The notes: generated by a model not told the origin, from the letters alone. A DNA stretch of 64,000 bases from Yersinia frederiksenii ATCC 33641 (GCF_000754805.1 NZ_KN150731.1:4265886-4329885); one strand, 5' to 3'. Counted from the first letter of the stretch, positions 38,955-49,723 are shown. Program-made: numbers and translations.

Positions 38955-39707
38955 TTAGATAATATCGATTTCTGCCACTGAAGGATAAACGTAGCTCGGA
39001 CGGAATGGCATGGCTTCAATATCGGATAACGTCGACACACCCGACAGCACTAGAATGGTCTCAAGACCAGCCTGGAAACCAGCCAAAATATCAGTACGTA
39101 GATTATCGCCGACAATCACAGTGCTTTCTGAGTGCGCTTGCATTTTATTCAGTGCAGCACGGATGATCCACGGGCTAGGTTTACCGACATAAAAGGGCTT
39201 ACGGCCAGATATTTTCTCGATTGGGGCACAGAGTGCGCCACAAGCTGGCGCGAAACCATGACCATGGCTATCTGGATTGGTGGCAATAAAACGCGCGCCA
39301 TTGGCAACAAAATAGGCGGCTTTATGCATCATATCCCAATTATAAGAGCGGGTTTCACCGACAATGACAAAATCAGGATTGATATCGGTGATGGTAAAAC
39401 CAGCTTTATACAATTCGTGAACTAATGCGCCTTCACCGACCACATAGGCTTTTTTACCATCCTGACGGCGTAGGAAGTCAGCGGTGGCCATAGCCGAGGT
39501 ATAAAATGCACTTTCTGGTACTTCCAGACCCGCAGAACTGAAGCGGTTAGCCAGATCCTGAGCGGTTTGTGACGGATAGTTGGTCAAAATAACCAACGGC
39601 ATTCCGGCTTCTTGAATTCGGGCCAGGAAAACATCAGCACCGGGAACAGGGTGATTGTCATGCAACAACACACCGTCGATATCACATATAACGCTTTTGA
39701 TTGTCAT
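38955..39707 (-). CDS. nagD: HAD-family nucleotide phosphatase NagD
   Basis: 250 residues. HAD motif I DIDGVLL at residue 9, motif II LTNYPSQT, motif IV VGDNLRTDILAG. E. coli NagD dephosphorylates UMP and GMP. It is the last gene of the nagBACD operon. Confidence 0.97.
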   Translation of the reverse strand: MTIKSVICDIDGVLLHDNHPVPGADVFLARIQEAGMPLVILTNYPSQTAQDLANRFSSAGLEVPESAFYTSAMATADFLRRQDGKKAYVVGEGALVHELYKAGFTITDINPDFVIVGETRSYNWDMMHKAAYFVANGARFIATNPDSHGHGFAPACGALCAPIEKISGRKPFYVGKPSPWIIRAALNKMQAHSESTVIVGDNLRTDILAGFQAGLETILVLSGVSTLSDIEAMPFRPSYVYPSVAEIDII

Positions 39708-39820
39708 TGTTTATATTACTCTTTCGGCCGCAGCAATAGGTCACTATAACATGGTCGATTACAGGATTGACCATGCAACTTCCTTATTCACGGGCTATCT
39801 ATAACCCGCCATTTTAAAAT

Positions 39821-41050
39821 CTACGGGTTCTGATTTTCCAACAGACGTTGTAACAATACCCCGTTCAGCATCGCCCGTTTAGCTAACGCAAAAGCGCCGA
39901 TGGCCGATTGGTGGTCAAGCTGCGAGGTGACTATTGGCAGATTTTGGCGAAAGTTTTTCAACACTTGCGTATTGATACAACCTTGGATGGCAGGAAGCAG
40001 GATTTTGTCGGCTTCAATGATTTCACCGGCAATAACGACTTTTTGCGGATTAAATAAGTTGATGGCGATAGAGATGGCTTTACCCAAGTAGCGGCCAACA
40101 TGCTCAATAACTTCAGTTGCCAGCAAGTCGCCTTTATTTGCAGCTTTGCAAATAGTACTAATATGGCAATCATCTAATGTCAGCTTGCTAGGGTAACCCT
40201 GAGCGAGCAGGTGGCGTACGCGGTTTTCAATTGCCGCATTAGAGGCTACGGTTTCCAGACAACCAAAATTGCCGCAATAGCAGCGCTCACCCAGCGGGTC
40301 AATCTGGATATGGCCGATTTCACCGACGTTGCCATTACTGCCTAAAAATATCTGGCTGTTAACGATGATACCGGCACCGGTGCCACGGTGTAGCCGAACC
40401 AATATGGAGTCCTCGCAGTCACGGGTTGCACCAAAATAGTGCTCAGCCAGAGCCAGGCTACGGATATCGTGGCCGACAAAGCTGGTGACATTAAAGCGAT
40501 TTTGCAGGTTTTCGACTAATGGCCAGTTGCTTACGCTGATATGTGGCATATAGCGCACGATACCTTTGCTTGGCTCAACCAAGCCCGGAAGAATAACTGC
40601 AATGGCAATCAGCTCGCGTAATTTGCGCTGATAGGCCTCAATAAACTGGCTGATGACATTAAATAGCGCGTATTCCAGTGTCTCTTGGGTGCGCTCTGGT
40701 AGCGCGTAGTGCTCTTCGCCTAGCGACTTCCCACTCATGTCAAACAGGGTAATGGTGGCATCATGGCGTCCCAGACGGACAGCAATGGTATGGAATTGGC
40801 GGTTTTCGGTGACGATAGAGATGGCGCGGCGGCCACCGGTCGAGGCTTGCTGATCGACTTCCTTAATCAGCCCGCGCTCCAACAGTTGGCGAGTAATTTT
40901 GGTGACACTGGCGGGGGCTAATTGGCTGAGATCGGCAATTTGAATGCGCGAAATCGGGCCTTGTTGATCAATAAGCCGATAAACCACGGCACCATTGAGT
41001 TGTTTCACAAGATCTACATTACCAATTTGTGACAGTCCGCCAGTGCTCAT
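39821..41050 (-). CDS. nagC: N-acetylglucosamine repressor NagC
   Basis: 409 residues, ROK family. Winged helix-turn-helix (GPISRIQIADLSQLAPASVTKITRQLLERGLI) and the ROK zinc motif CYCGNFGCLE in the sugar domain, near residue 275. Binds GlcNAc-6-P and releases nag and chitin operators. ATG 41050 is chosen; a TTG one codon earlier is less likely. It starts 16 bases after the nagA stop. Confidence 0.97.
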   Translation of the reverse strand: MSTGGLSQIGNVDLVKQLNGAVVYRLIDQQGPISRIQIADLSQLAPASVTKITRQLLERGLIKEVDQQASTGGRRAISIVTENRQFHTIAVRLGRHDATITLFDMSGKSLGEEHYALPERTQETLEYALFNVISQFIEAYQRKLRELIAIAVILPGLVEPSKGIVRYMPHISVSNWPLVENLQNRFNVTSFVGHDIRSLALAEHYFGATRDCEDSILVRLHRGTGAGIIVNSQIFLGSNGNVGEIGHIQIDPLGERCYCGNFGCLETVASNAAIENRVRHLLAQGYPSKLTLDDCHISTICKAANKGDLLATEVIEHVGRYLGKAISIAINLFNPQKVVIAGEIIEADKILLPAIQGCINTQVLKNFRQNLPIVTSQLDHQSAIGAFALAKRAMLNGVLLQRLLENQNP

Positions 41051-41066
41051 CAATAAAATTACTCGC

Positions 41067-42218
41067 TTATTTTAAAACCTCGTTACCGTTAACGATGGTT
41101 TTAATGATTTTATAATCGCGGGTAAATGCGGTTAGGTTGGCAACTTTGCCGACTTCAATACTCCCTAACTGCTTATCCACGCCAATGGCGCGGGCCGCAT
41201 AAAGTGTTGCCATACGCAATGATTCATCGAGCGCGATGCCGACATGTTCAACACTGTTCTGTACTGCTTCTATCATGGTCAGTGCTGAACCGCTTAAGGT
41301 GCCATTCTCATCTACACATAAGCCATCGCGATAGTATATTGTTTTGCCAGCAAAAATAAATTGATCAATTTCTGCCCCAGCGGGTGCGGTTGCATCAGTG
41401 ACCAGCACTAACTTCTCACCTTTCAACCGCTTAGCATTACGAATATTGGCCCAGTCGACATGTAGACCATCAGCAATGATACCGGTGTAGACTTCTGGCG
41501 TATCAAAAATTGCACCAATCAGGCCAGGCTCGCGCCCAGAAATATATGGCATTGCATTATAAAGGTGCGTTGAAAAACGAATACCGGCAGTAAACCCTTT
41601 ACGGGCTTGCTGATAGGTTGCATTCGAGTGACCGGCAGAAACCAAAATACCGGCATCAGTCAGTTGACGAATATATTTAGCATCAACAATTTCTGGTGCG
41701 ACAGTCAATTTGGTGATCACATCGGCATTAGCGCACAGATAATCAATCATTTCAGCGCTAGGTTGACGGATAAACGCCGGATTGTGGGTGCCTTTCTTCA
41801 GAGGGCTGATATAAGGCCCCTCCAGATGCAAGCCCAGAGCTTGATGCTGATTCTCTTTCTTTTGCAGGTATGAACGCATGACGTCGACGCCGTGCTTCAT
41901 AAACTCATCACTGCAAGTAATCAGTGTTGGCAGGAAGCTAGTGCAACCTGATTTTTCATTGGCGCGCTGCATGATATCCAATGTCTCTTCTGAGATGGCC
42001 TCAAGAGAGTCATTGAACTGGACACCGCCACAACCATTAAGCTGAACATCAATAAAACCGGGGGCCAGAATGGCACCACCCAAATCGCGTATCTCAATAC
42101 CAGCCGGAAGTTCATCGACAGGACAGATACGTTCGATCAATCCATCAGCCACGACAACGGCATGATTATCCAGTACTTCATGGCTGGTATAAATACGACC
42201 GTGAGTTAAAGCGTACAT
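41067..42218 (-). CDS. nagA: N-acetylglucosamine-6-phosphate deacetylase NagA
   Basis: 383 residues, amidohydrolase fold. Motifs [51 protein letters not shown] and VTDATAPAG (catalytic Asp). It makes glucosamine-6-P for NagB. Confidence 0.98.
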   Translation of the reverse strand: MYALTHGRIYTSHEVLDNHAVVVADGLIERICPVDELPAGIEIRDLGGAILAPGFIDVQLNGCGGVQFNDSLEAISEETLDIMQRANEKSGCTSFLPTLITCSDEFMKHGVDVMRSYLQKKENQHQALGLHLEGPYISPLKKGTHNPAFIRQPSAEMIDYLCANADVITKLTVAPEIVDAKYIRQLTDAGILVSAGHSNATYQQARKGFTAGIRFSTHLYNAMPYISGREPGLIGAIFDTPEVYTGIIADGLHVDWANIRNAKRLKGEKLVLVTDATAPAGAEIDQFIFAGKTIYYRDGLCVDENGTLSGSALTMIEAVQNSVEHVGIALDESLRMATLYAARAIGVDKQLGSIEVGKVANLTAFTRDYKIIKTIVNGNEVLK

Positions 42219-42237
42219 CTTAGCCCCCTGATAACTA

Positions 42238-43038
42238 TTACAGATTTTTGACGTTTTCAGCTTCTAATTCGCGGAAATATTTTACCGTTTTGACTTTCAG
42301 TTCCATGGTCGAAGGCTCATCACACACCATGATGGCTTTAGCATGCAGTTGCAGGCAACTGATGGTCCACATGTGGTTGATGCTACCTTCAACCGCAGCT
42401 TGTAAGGCTTGTGCTTTGCCATGGCCAGTAACCAGAATCATCACTTCTTCTGCATCCAGCAATGTACCCACACCTACTGTAAGTGCATATTTCGGCACGA
42501 GGTTTGCATCACCACCAAAGAAGCGGGAGTTAGCCATGCGGGTTTCTTGTGTCAGCGTTTTGATACGAGTACGAGAAGCTAAAGAGGATGCAGGTTCGTT
42601 AAAGGCGATGTGGCCATCAACACCCACGCCACCCATGAACAGGTGAATTCTACCGTAAGACTTAATTTTCTCTTCGTAGCGACGGCATTCTGCATCGATA
42701 TCAGGTGCATTACCATTCAGCAGGTTGATGTTTTCAGCAGGAATATCAACATGATCGAAGAAATTGGTGTGCATGAATGTGTAGTAACTTTCCGGGTGTT
42801 CTTGCGGCAAGCCGACGTACTCATCCATGTTGAAGGTGACAACATTCTTGAAGCTTACTTCGCCCGCTTTATGCATAGCGACTAAGTGTTTGTAGGCTTC
42901 CATCGGCGTGCCACCAGTCGGCAGGCCCAGTACAAACGGACGGTCAGCTGTTGGTTTAAATGCATTGATACGATTTACGATATGACGTGCTGCCCATTTG
43001 CCAACTTCTGTGGTGTTTTTCAGTGGGATAAGTCTCAT
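42238..43038 (-). CDS. nagB: Glucosamine-6-phosphate deaminase NagB
   Basis: 266 residues, E. coli length. [24 protein letters not shown] at the start, [10 protein letters not shown] (catalytic Asp), [17 protein letters not shown] (catalytic His). It gives fructose-6-P and ammonia. The frame continues 19 codons upstream, but ATG 43038 has AGAGGTG before it and is the family start. Confidence 0.98.
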   Translation of the reverse strand: MRLIPLKNTTEVGKWAARHIVNRINAFKPTADRPFVLGLPTGGTPMEAYKHLVAMHKAGEVSFKNVVTFNMDEYVGLPQEHPESYYTFMHTNFFDHVDIPAENINLLNGNAPDIDAECRRYEEKIKSYGRIHLFMGGVGVDGHIAFNEPASSLASRTRIKTLTQETRMANSRFFGGDANLVPKYALTVGVGTLLDAEEVMILVTGHGKAQALQAAVEGSINHMWTISCLQLHAKAIMVCDEPSTMELKVKTVKYFRELEAENVKNL

Positions 43039-43144
43039 CTTGCACCTCTTGGATTGCGAATAGTGGCTATACTCTACGCGGTTCGAATCATTCATCTAAG
43101 CGTAACTCAGATTTTGACTGATGCGCTGGTACAATGCTTTGTTC

Positions 43145-43163
43145 ATTTTTCGAATGATAAAAT
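43145..43163. promoter_or_regulatory. NagC-type operator on the nagB side
   Basis: ATTTTTCGAATGATAAAAT, with inverted ATTTT..AAAAT arms. Its centre is 95 bases from the other box (43241-43257), matching the loop-forming pair of E. coli (about 93 bases). Confidence 0.6.
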
Positions 43164-43210
43164 AAGTTTTGTGTCATGGCTAGTGCATTGGTGCTTTTTG
43201 ACTGGTTTTT

Positions 43211-43226
43211 GGTGACATTTATCACA
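43211..43226. promoter_or_regulatory. CRP site between nagB and nagE
   Basis: GGTGACATTTATCACA matches TGTGA-N6-TCACA at 9 of 10 defined bases. It lies between the two NagC boxes, as in E. coli. Confidence 0.75.
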
Positions 43227-43240
43227 GAATAGGGGGTTTT

Positions 43241-43257
43241 AATTTGCGTTACGAAAT
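43241..43257. promoter_or_regulatory. NagC-type operator on the nagE side
   Basis: AATTTGCGTTACGAAAT, close to the high-affinity NagC pattern TTTGCGnnACGAAAT. It would repress nagE and, by looping to 43145-43163, nagB. Confidence 0.75.
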
Positions 43258-43390
43258 AAATTTTTTACACTCCGCAATGAGTAATACGTGTCGTGAATAA
43301 ATAAAAGTGTGCCATGCGTTTTTCTAAAAGGTAGTGAGTCAATTAAATAAACTACTTAAAGGGTCCGATATCGGACGAATAGGGGGAAAG

Positions 43391-45424
43391 GTGAATATTC
43401 TTAGTTACTTGCAGAAAGTGGGTCGGGCTTTAATGGTCCCTGTGGCCACACTGCCTGCAGCCGCGATACTAATGGGTGTTGGTTACTGGATAGACCCAGT
43501 CAGTTGGGGTGGTGATAATGCACTGGCGGCATTATTTATCAAATCCGGTGCTGCCATCATCGATAACATGTCTGTGTTGTTCGCAATTGGTGTTGCTTAC
43601 GGTATGTCAAAAGACAAAGACGGTGCTGCTGCACTGACCGGCTTTGTGGGATTCTTGGTATTAACCACGCTGTGCTCTCCAGCTGCGGTTTCGATGATTC
43701 AAAAGATCCCGGTTGATCAGGTTCCTGCTGCTTTCGGCAAAATCAACAACCAGTTCGTGGGTATTCTGGTCGGTATCATCTCAGCTGAATTGTACAACCG
43801 CTTCAGCAGCGTTGAACTGCCAAAAGCACTTTCCTTCTTCAGCGGTCGTCGTCTGGTTCCAATTCTGACCTCTTTCCTGATGATCGTCGTTGCTTTCATC
43901 CTGATGTACGTATGGCCGCTGATTTATAATGCATTGGTGACCTTCGGTGAATACATCAAAGATATGGGCTCTGTTGGTGCGGGTATCTATGCCTTCTTCA
44001 ACCGCTTGCTGATCCCCGTCGGCTTGCATCACGCCTTGAACTCCGTGTTCTGGTTTGACGTTGCTGGTATTAACGATATTCCTAACTTCCTGGGTGGCCA
44101 ACAGTCTATCGATAGCGGTAAAGCTATTGTCGGTATTACTGGTCGTTATCAGGCCGGTTTCTTCCCTATTATGATGTTCGGTTTACCGGGTGCGGCGTTG
44201 GCGATTTATCACTGCGCACGTCCGGAAAATAAAGCCAAAGTGGCGGGTATCATGTTGGCGGGGGCATTTGCAGCCTTCTTCACCGGTATCACTGAACCAC
44301 TTGAATTCTCCTTCATGTTCGTTGCACCGGTGCTGTACTTTATTCACGCCGTGCTGACCGGTATTTCTGTGTTCATTGCCGCCAGTATGCATTGGATTGC
44401 AGGCTTTGGTTTCAGTGCTGGTTTGGTGGATATGGTGCTGTCTTCACGCAACCCACTTGCCACCCACTGGTACATGCTGATTCCACAAGGCCTGGTGTTC
44501 TTCGCCATTTACTACGTGGTATTCCGTTTCACCATCCAAAAATTCAACTTACTGACTCCAGGCCGCGAACTGGCTGTTGAAGGTAGTGAAGAAGATGGTT
44601 ATGACGTCAATGTTGATAAGAACCCAGAAGTTAACGAAAGTGAAATTAATGGGTTAGCGCGTCGCTACATTGGTGCTATCGGTGGTTCAGATAACCTGAC
44701 TGGCATTGATGCTTGTATCACTCGTCTGCGCCTGAATGTGAAAGACTCTGCACAGGTTAATGACAGTGTTGCCAAACGCTTAGGCGCTTCTGGTGTCATC
44801 CGCCTGAACAAACAAAGTGTGCAAATTATTGTCGGTACCCGTGCAGAACTGATTGCTTCGGCCATGCGTAATGTACTGGCAGGTGGCCCGGTTCCGGCGG
44901 CAAGCAGCACGGCTGCTGCAGCTGCTGCCAAGCCTCAAGCGGTGGTTAATACCGCGAAAACCGCCTCTCTGGTATTGGTTTCTCCCATTACCGGTGATGT
45001 TGTGGCTCTGGATCAGGTTCCTGATGAAGCCTTCGCCAGCAAAGCGGTGGGTGAGGGTGTTGCTATTCGCCCGACCGATAAAACTGTCGTTTCTCCGGCG
45101 AACGGTACCATTGTTAAGATCTTCAATACTGACCATGCTTTCTGTCTGGAAACTGAAACCGGCGCGGAGATTGTGGTTCATATCGGGATTGATACAGTGA
45201 AACTGAACGGCCAGGGCTTTGCTCGTCTGGTTGAAGAAGGTGCCACTGTCGTTGCTGGTCAGCCAGTGCTGGAGCTGGATCTGGCTTATCTGAATGCCAA
45301 TGCGCGCTCAATGATTAGCCCGGTTGTTGTCAGCAATATTGATGATTATGCCGGTATCTCAGTGTTGGCGGGCGGCTCTGTTGTCGCGGGCCAAAGCCCA
45401 CTGTTTGAGGTTCGTGGTAAATAA
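43391..45424 (+). CDS. nagE: PTS N-acetylglucosamine transporter NagE (EIICBA)
   Basis: 677 residues from GTG 43391. EIIC membrane domain (about 1-370; GITEPLEFSFMFVAP is the sugar-site loop), EIIB (GIDACITRLRL, phosphocysteine), an Ala-rich linker, and EIIA (VVHIGIDTV, phosphohistidine). It imports and phosphorylates GlcNAc. The frame opens earlier at GTG 43334; I prefer 43391 because AGGGGG stands 4 bases before it and MNILSYLQKVGRAL aligns with the E. coli start. The EIIC part diverges far more from E. coli than EIIA does. Confidence 0.95.
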   Translation: MNILSYLQKVGRALMVPVATLPAAAILMGVGYWIDPVSWGGDNALAALFIKSGAAIIDNMSVLFAIGVAYGMSKDKDGAAALTGFVGFLVLTTLCSPAAVSMIQKIPVDQVPAAFGKINNQFVGILVGIISAELYNRFSSVELPKALSFFSGRRLVPILTSFLMIVVAFILMYVWPLIYNALVTFGEYIKDMGSVGAGIYAFFNRLLIPVGLHHALNSVFWFDVAGINDIPNFLGGQQSIDSGKAIVGITGRYQAGFFPIMMFGLPGAALAIYHCARPENKAKVAGIMLAGAFAAFFTGITEPLEFSFMFVAPVLYFIHAVLTGISVFIAASMHWIAGFGFSAGLVDMVLSSRNPLATHWYMLIPQGLVFFAIYYVVFRFTIQKFNLLTPGRELAVEGSEEDGYDVNVDKNPEVNESEINGLARRYIGAIGGSDNLTGIDACITRLRLNVKDSAQVNDSVAKRLGASGVIRLNKQSVQIIVGTRAELIASAMRNVLAGGPVPAASSTAAAAAAKPQAVVNTAKTASLVLVSPITGDVVALDQVPDEAFASKAVGEGVAIRPTDKTVVSPANGTIVKIFNTDHAFCLETETGAEIVVHIGIDTVKLNGQGFARLVEEGATVVAGQPVLELDLAYLNANARSMISPVVVSNIDDYAGISVLAGGSVVAGQSPLFEVRGK

Positions 45425-45484
45425 TCAGTTTAAGATTCGCGCTATGATGTACTGAATGACTGGCCTGAGTTTTAAGCAACCTAG

Positions 45485-45516
45485 CGGGAAGAGAGCGATC
45501 TCTTCCCGTTTTTTTG
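45485..45516 (+). terminator. Terminator after nagE
   Basis: CGGGAAGAGA, loop GCGA, TCTCTTCCCG, then a long T-run. Confidence 0.96.
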
Positions 45517-45608
45517 TTTTATTTACTGTAACAAACGGTTGTTTCCGGGCCGGGCTTGTTGGATTATATGCGGTTATATTTGTTGCGTTTGCATTGAGGA
45601 ATAGAACA

Positions 45609-47276
45609 ATGAGTGAGGCAGAAGCCCGCCCAAGTAATTTTATCCGTCAGATTATTGACGAAGACTTAGCCAGCGGCAAACACACGTCGGTTCATACTCG
45701 CTTCCCGCCGGAGCCTAACGGCTATCTGCATATCGGCCATGCGAAGTCTATTTGCCTGAACTTTGGTATTGCACAAGACTATCAGGGCCAATGTAATCTG
45801 CGTTTTGATGATACTAACCCCGTGAAGGAAGACGTGGAGTTCGTTGAGTCAATTAAACACGATGTAGAGTGGTTAGGCTTCACCTGGAGCGGTGATATAC
45901 GTTACTCCTCAGACTATTTTGATCAACTGTACCAGTACGCTGTGGAGCTCATTAACAAAGGGCTGGCCTATGTCGATGAGTTAACCGCTGAGCAGATGCG
46001 TGAATATCGCGGCACATTGACAGCGCCGGGTAAAAACAGTCCTTATCGTGACCGCAGTGTGGAAGAGAACCTGACACTGTTTGAAAAGATGCGTGCGGGT
46101 GGCTTTGCTGAAGGTACAGCGTGTCTGCGCGCTAAAATCGACATGGCGTCGCCATTCATTGTGATGCGCGACCCAGTGCTGTATCGCATTAAGTTTGCCG
46201 AGCATCATCAGTCGGGTAACAAGTGGTGCATCTACCCGATGTATGACTTTACCCACTGCATTTCCGATGCTATTGAAGGGATCACCCATTCACTTTGTAC
46301 ACTGGAGTTCCAGGACAACCGCCGCTTGTATGATTGGGTGTTGGATAATATCTCCATTGAATGCCACCCACGTCAGTATGAGTTCTCGCGCCTGAATCTT
46401 GAATACACCATTATGTCTAAGCGTAAGCTGAACCAATTGGTGACTGAGAAGGTGGTGGAAGGCTGGGATGATCCACGGATGCCAACTATTTCAGGTTTAC
46501 GTCGTCGTGGTTATACCGCCGCTTCTATCCGTGAATTCTGCCGCCGTATTGGTGTGACCAAGCAAGATAACAACGTTGAGATGATGTCACTGGAATCTTG
46601 TATCCGTGATGATCTGAACGAAAATGCGCCACGGGCTATGGCAGTTCTTGATCCCATCAAGGTGATTATCGAAAACCGTGCCGCTGGGGAAGAGTGGCTG
46701 ACGATGCCAAATCATCCGAATAATCCGGACATGGGCACTCGTCAGGTACCATTCGATAGCGAAATTTATATCGATCGCGCTGACTTCCGCGAAGAAGCTA
46801 ATAAGCAATATAAGCGTTTGGTGCTGGGTAAAGAAGTGCGCCTGCGTAATGCTTATGTTCTTAAAGCTGAGCGTGTTGAGAAAGATGCCGAGGGTAATGT
46901 CACCACGCTTTATTGCAGTTATGACCCAGAAACCTTGAACAAAGACCCTGCTGACGGCCGTAAAGTGAAAGGTGTTATCCATTGGGTATCTGTTAAGCAC
47001 GCCTTGCCAGCGGAAATTCGTTTATACGACCGTTTGTTTAGCGTACCAAACCCAGCGGCGGCGGACGACTTCCTGTCGACCATCAACCCTGAGTCTTTGA
47101 TTATCCGCCATGGCTTTGTTGAACCAAGTCTGGTTGCTGCTGTACCAGAGAGAACCTATCAATTTGAGCGTGAAGGTTATTTCTGTGCTGATAGCCGTTA
47201 TTCACGTCCAGATGCTTTGGTGTTTAACCGCACTGTAGGTCTGCGTGATACTTGGGCAGCGAAAGCGGCTAATTAA
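45609..47276 (+). CDS. glnS: Glutaminyl-tRNA synthetase GlnS
   Basis: 555 residues (E. coli 554), class I synthetase: [17 protein letters not shown] (HIGH) and IMSKRKL (KMSKS). The frame is open far upstream across the nagE terminator, but ATG 45609 with TTGAGGA upstream is the real start. As in E. coli, it follows nagE. Confidence 0.98.
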   Translation: MSEAEARPSNFIRQIIDEDLASGKHTSVHTRFPPEPNGYLHIGHAKSICLNFGIAQDYQGQCNLRFDDTNPVKEDVEFVESIKHDVEWLGFTWSGDIRYSSDYFDQLYQYAVELINKGLAYVDELTAEQMREYRGTLTAPGKNSPYRDRSVEENLTLFEKMRAGGFAEGTACLRAKIDMASPFIVMRDPVLYRIKFAEHHQSGNKWCIYPMYDFTHCISDAIEGITHSLCTLEFQDNRRLYDWVLDNISIECHPRQYEFSRLNLEYTIMSKRKLNQLVTEKVVEGWDDPRMPTISGLRRRGYTAASIREFCRRIGVTKQDNNVEMMSLESCIRDDLNENAPRAMAVLDPIKVIIENRAAGEEWLTMPNHPNNPDMGTRQVPFDSEIYIDRADFREEANKQYKRLVLGKEVRLRNAYVLKAERVEKDAEGNVTTLYCSYDPETLNKDPADGRKVKGVIHWVSVKHALPAEIRLYDRLFSVPNPAAADDFLSTINPESLIIRHGFVEPSLVAAVPERTYQFEREGYFCADSRYSRPDALVFNRTVGLRDTWAAKAAN

Positions 47277-47303
47277 TCTTTAGCCCTCAGTATTAGTAGA
47301 GCA

Positions 47304-47330
47304 GGCGTGGCTTAGTCCACGCCTTTTTTA
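47304..47330 (+). terminator. Terminator after glnS
   Basis: GGCGTGG (47304-47310), loop CTTAGT, CCACGCC (47317-47323), then TTTTTT. Confidence 0.93.
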
Positions 47331-47688
47331 TGGAATGTTTTTTTTATTAAACACCGATTCCTCCCCCTCTTTATCCTCTCGTTGTACTGTATCCCTTGGT
47401 CAATCTCGAAAGATCGCTTTCCTTTCTCTCTTGAGAGCACCTGTCTGTAAGTCTTTCTTAAATATTCGCTTTACGAATTAACTGAATAAATATCACTGTT
47501 TTTTCAATAAAAACGTATGTTTTATTCAATAAGCTGAAACCATTCAAGATGTCAATGAGAGACTATTTTCACTCAAGGTCTTGCTGTTATGCATTGTTTT
47601 TAAAGCTTTTGTGAGCTCTGTAATATTTTTTCACAGTTATGTGCTCGTTGTCATACTTTGAATAATTAGCTTCTTTTTTGATTGATAA

Positions 47689-47701
47689 TTCGCGTCGCGA
47701 A
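47689..47701. promoter_or_regulatory. NagC-like operator upstream of chiP
   Basis: TTCGCGTCGCGAA is a perfect 6-1-6 palindrome in an AT-rich flank (GATAA.. / ..AAATA), the shape of NagC boxes. It lies about 190 bases before the chiP start. Confidence 0.6.
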
Positions 47702-47862
47702 AAATAGTCTGTATCCCAGCAGCAATCTTCAGAGAGTTTATTTTTCGCAAGATCAACTGCTGGTGGAGATTTCTTCCCGGCAAAAATTTTACCCACTTAG
47801 GGTTTCTTTGAGGCTAAGTCTGTAAGCAGTGGTGAATACAGGCAAAGCACTTTAAATGTGAT

Positions 47863-47877
47863 GTCAAAGAGGAATTT
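47863..47877 (+). promoter_or_regulatory. ChiX small-RNA target covering the chiP RBS
   Basis: GTCAAAGAGGAATTT is the exact complement of the seed AAAUUCCUCUUUGAC that I recall from E. coli/Salmonella ChiX. It contains the AGAGGA ribosome-binding site of chiP, so pairing would block translation. Confidence 0.75.
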
Positions 47878-47883
47878 TTTTAT

Positions 47884-49287
47884 ATGGTTATGCACGGTGC
47901 TAAACGTAAAACGTTAGCGCTCGCAGTCGCGGGTGCAGTGTTAGGAACGGGCTTTATGGCAACCCCAGAGGCCAGAGCTGAAGGTTTTATTGATGATTCG
48001 TCACTGACCGGCGGTATTTACTATTGGCAGCGTCAGCGTGACCGTAAAGATTTAACGCCAGGCAGTGCTGAATACGGTAAGTATGTCGCCAACCTGCATC
48101 ACTCCACCTTTAACGCCAATCTAGACTTCTCCTCCGGTTATGCCGCAGATATGTTCGGCATTGACTTAGCGGCTTTTGGCGCGGTTGAAATGACCAACAG
48201 TGGCCCAGCGGCACCAAACGAAATTGGTTTCAGTGATGCCAAAACCCGTTGGGATGAAAAGTGGACTGGCGATAAGAGTGGCGTCAGTGTTTACAAAGCG
48301 GCAGCCAAATTCAAGTTAGGCAATTTCTGGGCGCGTGGTGGTTATATCCAACCTACCGGCCAGACACTGCTAGCACCACATTGGAGCTTCATGCCGGGGA
48401 CTTACCGTGGTGCTGAAGGTGGCGCGAAATTTGATTTCGATACTGCCGGTGCTCTGTCCATGTCTTATATGTGGACTGATGAATACAAAGCTCCGTGGTA
48501 TCAGAACATGTACAACTTCCGTCAGGCCGACGGTAAAACCGGTGTGAGCTACCTGCATTCATTCGGTGCCAAATATGACTTCAAAAATAAACTGGTACTG
48601 GAAGCTGCATTCGGTCAGGCCAAAGACTACATGGATCAGTATTTTGCCAAGGCATCTTATGCCTTCCCGGTTGCTGGCAATGATCTGCGTACTTCCTACC
48701 AGTTCTACGGTGCAAAAGACAAAGTTGATGGCGGCTTCAAAGATGTTAATGACGTCTATGACGGTCTAGCTTGGTTACAAGCATTGACCTTGGGCTACAC
48801 CACTGGGCCACTTGACTGGCGTTTGGAAGGAACGTGGGCCAAAGCTGATGGTAATCAGGGTTACTTCCTGCAACGTATGACTCCAGGTTATGCGACCTCA
48901 AATGGTCGTCTGGACGTGTGGTGGGATTCTCGCTCTGACTTCAACGCCAACGGCGAAAAAGCGCTGTTCGGTGGCGTGATGTATGACTTGAAAAACTGGA
49001 ATATGGCCGGTTGGTCGGTCGGGACTTCTTATGCGTATGGTTGGGATGCTAAACCAAGTACCAAGCCAATCTTTGACCAGAATGTGCGTCTGAAAGAATC
49101 TGCATGGAACTTTGATGTTCTCTATACCCTGCAAGAAGGCCGGGCGAAGGGCACATTATTCAAATTGCATTACACCATGTACGACAACCATACCAATATT
49201 CCAAGCTATGGCGGTGGTTTCGGTAACGTATTCCAGGATGAGAAAGACATTAAGTTCATCGTAATTGCACCATTTACTATCTTCTAA
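47884..49287 (+). CDS. chiP: Chitoporin ChiP (OprD-family outer-membrane porin)
   Basis: 467 residues. Signal peptide (about 1-32, ending ARA), then a beta-barrel with alternating aromatic strands, [17 protein letters not shown] at the start, and a C-terminal Phe (APFTIF). It takes up chitooligosaccharides through the outer membrane. First gene of chiP-chiQ-chb; regulated by the ChiX pairing and probably by NagC. Confidence 0.95.
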   Translation: MVMHGAKRKTLALAVAGAVLGTGFMATPEARAEGFIDDSSLTGGIYYWQRQRDRKDLTPGSAEYGKYVANLHHSTFNANLDFSSGYAADMFGIDLAAFGAVEMTNSGPAAPNEIGFSDAKTRWDEKWTGDKSGVSVYKAAAKFKLGNFWARGGYIQPTGQTLLAPHWSFMPGTYRGAEGGAKFDFDTAGALSMSYMWTDEYKAPWYQNMYNFRQADGKTGVSYLHSFGAKYDFKNKLVLEAAFGQAKDYMDQYFAKASYAFPVAGNDLRTSYQFYGAKDKVDGGFKDVNDVYDGLAWLQALTLGYTTGPLDWRLEGTWAKADGNQGYFLQRMTPGYATSNGRLDVWWDSRSDFNANGEKALFGGVMYDLKNWNMAGWSVGTSYAYGWDAKPSTKPIFDQNVRLKESAWNFDVLYTLQEGRAKGTLFKLHYTMYDNHTNIPSYGGGFGNVFQDEKDIKFIVIAPFTIF

Positions 49288-49301
49288 TTTTTTGATTGCC
49301 A

Positions 49302-49322
49302 TCCCCGGTAACTCCCCGGGGA
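49302..49322 (+). repeat. Hairpin between chiP and chiQ
   Basis: TCCCCGG and CCGGGGA, 7-base GC stem with 7-base loop, no T-run. It may lower or protect the downstream message. Confidence 0.55.
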
Positions 49323-49339
49323 CTTAATGGAGTGCAGCC

Positions 49340-49666
49340 ATGAAGAAACTACTTTTTGTTCTTGCCGCGGTGGTAGGGCTTAGCGCCTGTGCACCACAAG
49401 GGCCGGTTCAGCCAGAAGATAGCAAACTTAAACAAGCTTATAGTGCCTGTATCCAGGCTACCGAAGGCTCACCAGAAAGACTAATACCTTGCAAAGCGGT
49501 GCTGAACGTCTTGCAACAAGAGAGAGCCCATCAGGCCTTCACTGATAAAGAGACGGTGCGAGTATTGGATTATCAGCGCTGTATTGATGCGGCTCATACC
49601 GGTAACGGCCAAGCTTATGACGCCCAGTGCGGCAAACTATGGCAAGAGATTCGCAACAATAATTAA
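49340..49666 (+). CDS. chiQ: Lipoprotein ChiQ
   Basis: 108 residues with signal peptide and lipobox LSAC (Cys17). Four further cysteines (CIQ, PCKAV, RCID, QCGKL) may form disulfides. Conserved with chiP; its exact role in chitin-sugar uptake is not known to me. Confidence 0.93.
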   Translation: MKKLLFVLAAVVGLSACAPQGPVQPEDSKLKQAYSACIQATEGSPERLIPCKAVLNVLQQERAHQAFTDKETVRVLDYQRCIDAAHTGNGQAYDAQCGKLWQEIRNNN

Positions 49667-49723
49667 TCGGCAAAAAGAACAATCTGCGGCACCAATTAAT
49701 CAGCTACAGAAATTGAAACTAAC

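Larger units (their letters stand above)
47331..47883 (+). promoter_or_regulatory. chiP upstream region
   Basis: Over 550 bases without a supported gene. It is AT-rich. It holds a NagC-like palindrome (47689-47701) and the ChiX target (47863-47877), listed separately. A possible half CRP site (TGTGAGCTCTGTAATA, 47610-47625) is weak. Confidence 0.5.

Noticed and set aside
47587-47796. 69-residue minus-strand frame in the chiP leader
   Set aside because: No RBS, low-complexity Lys/Asn-rich composition, and it overlaps the NagC-like operator.
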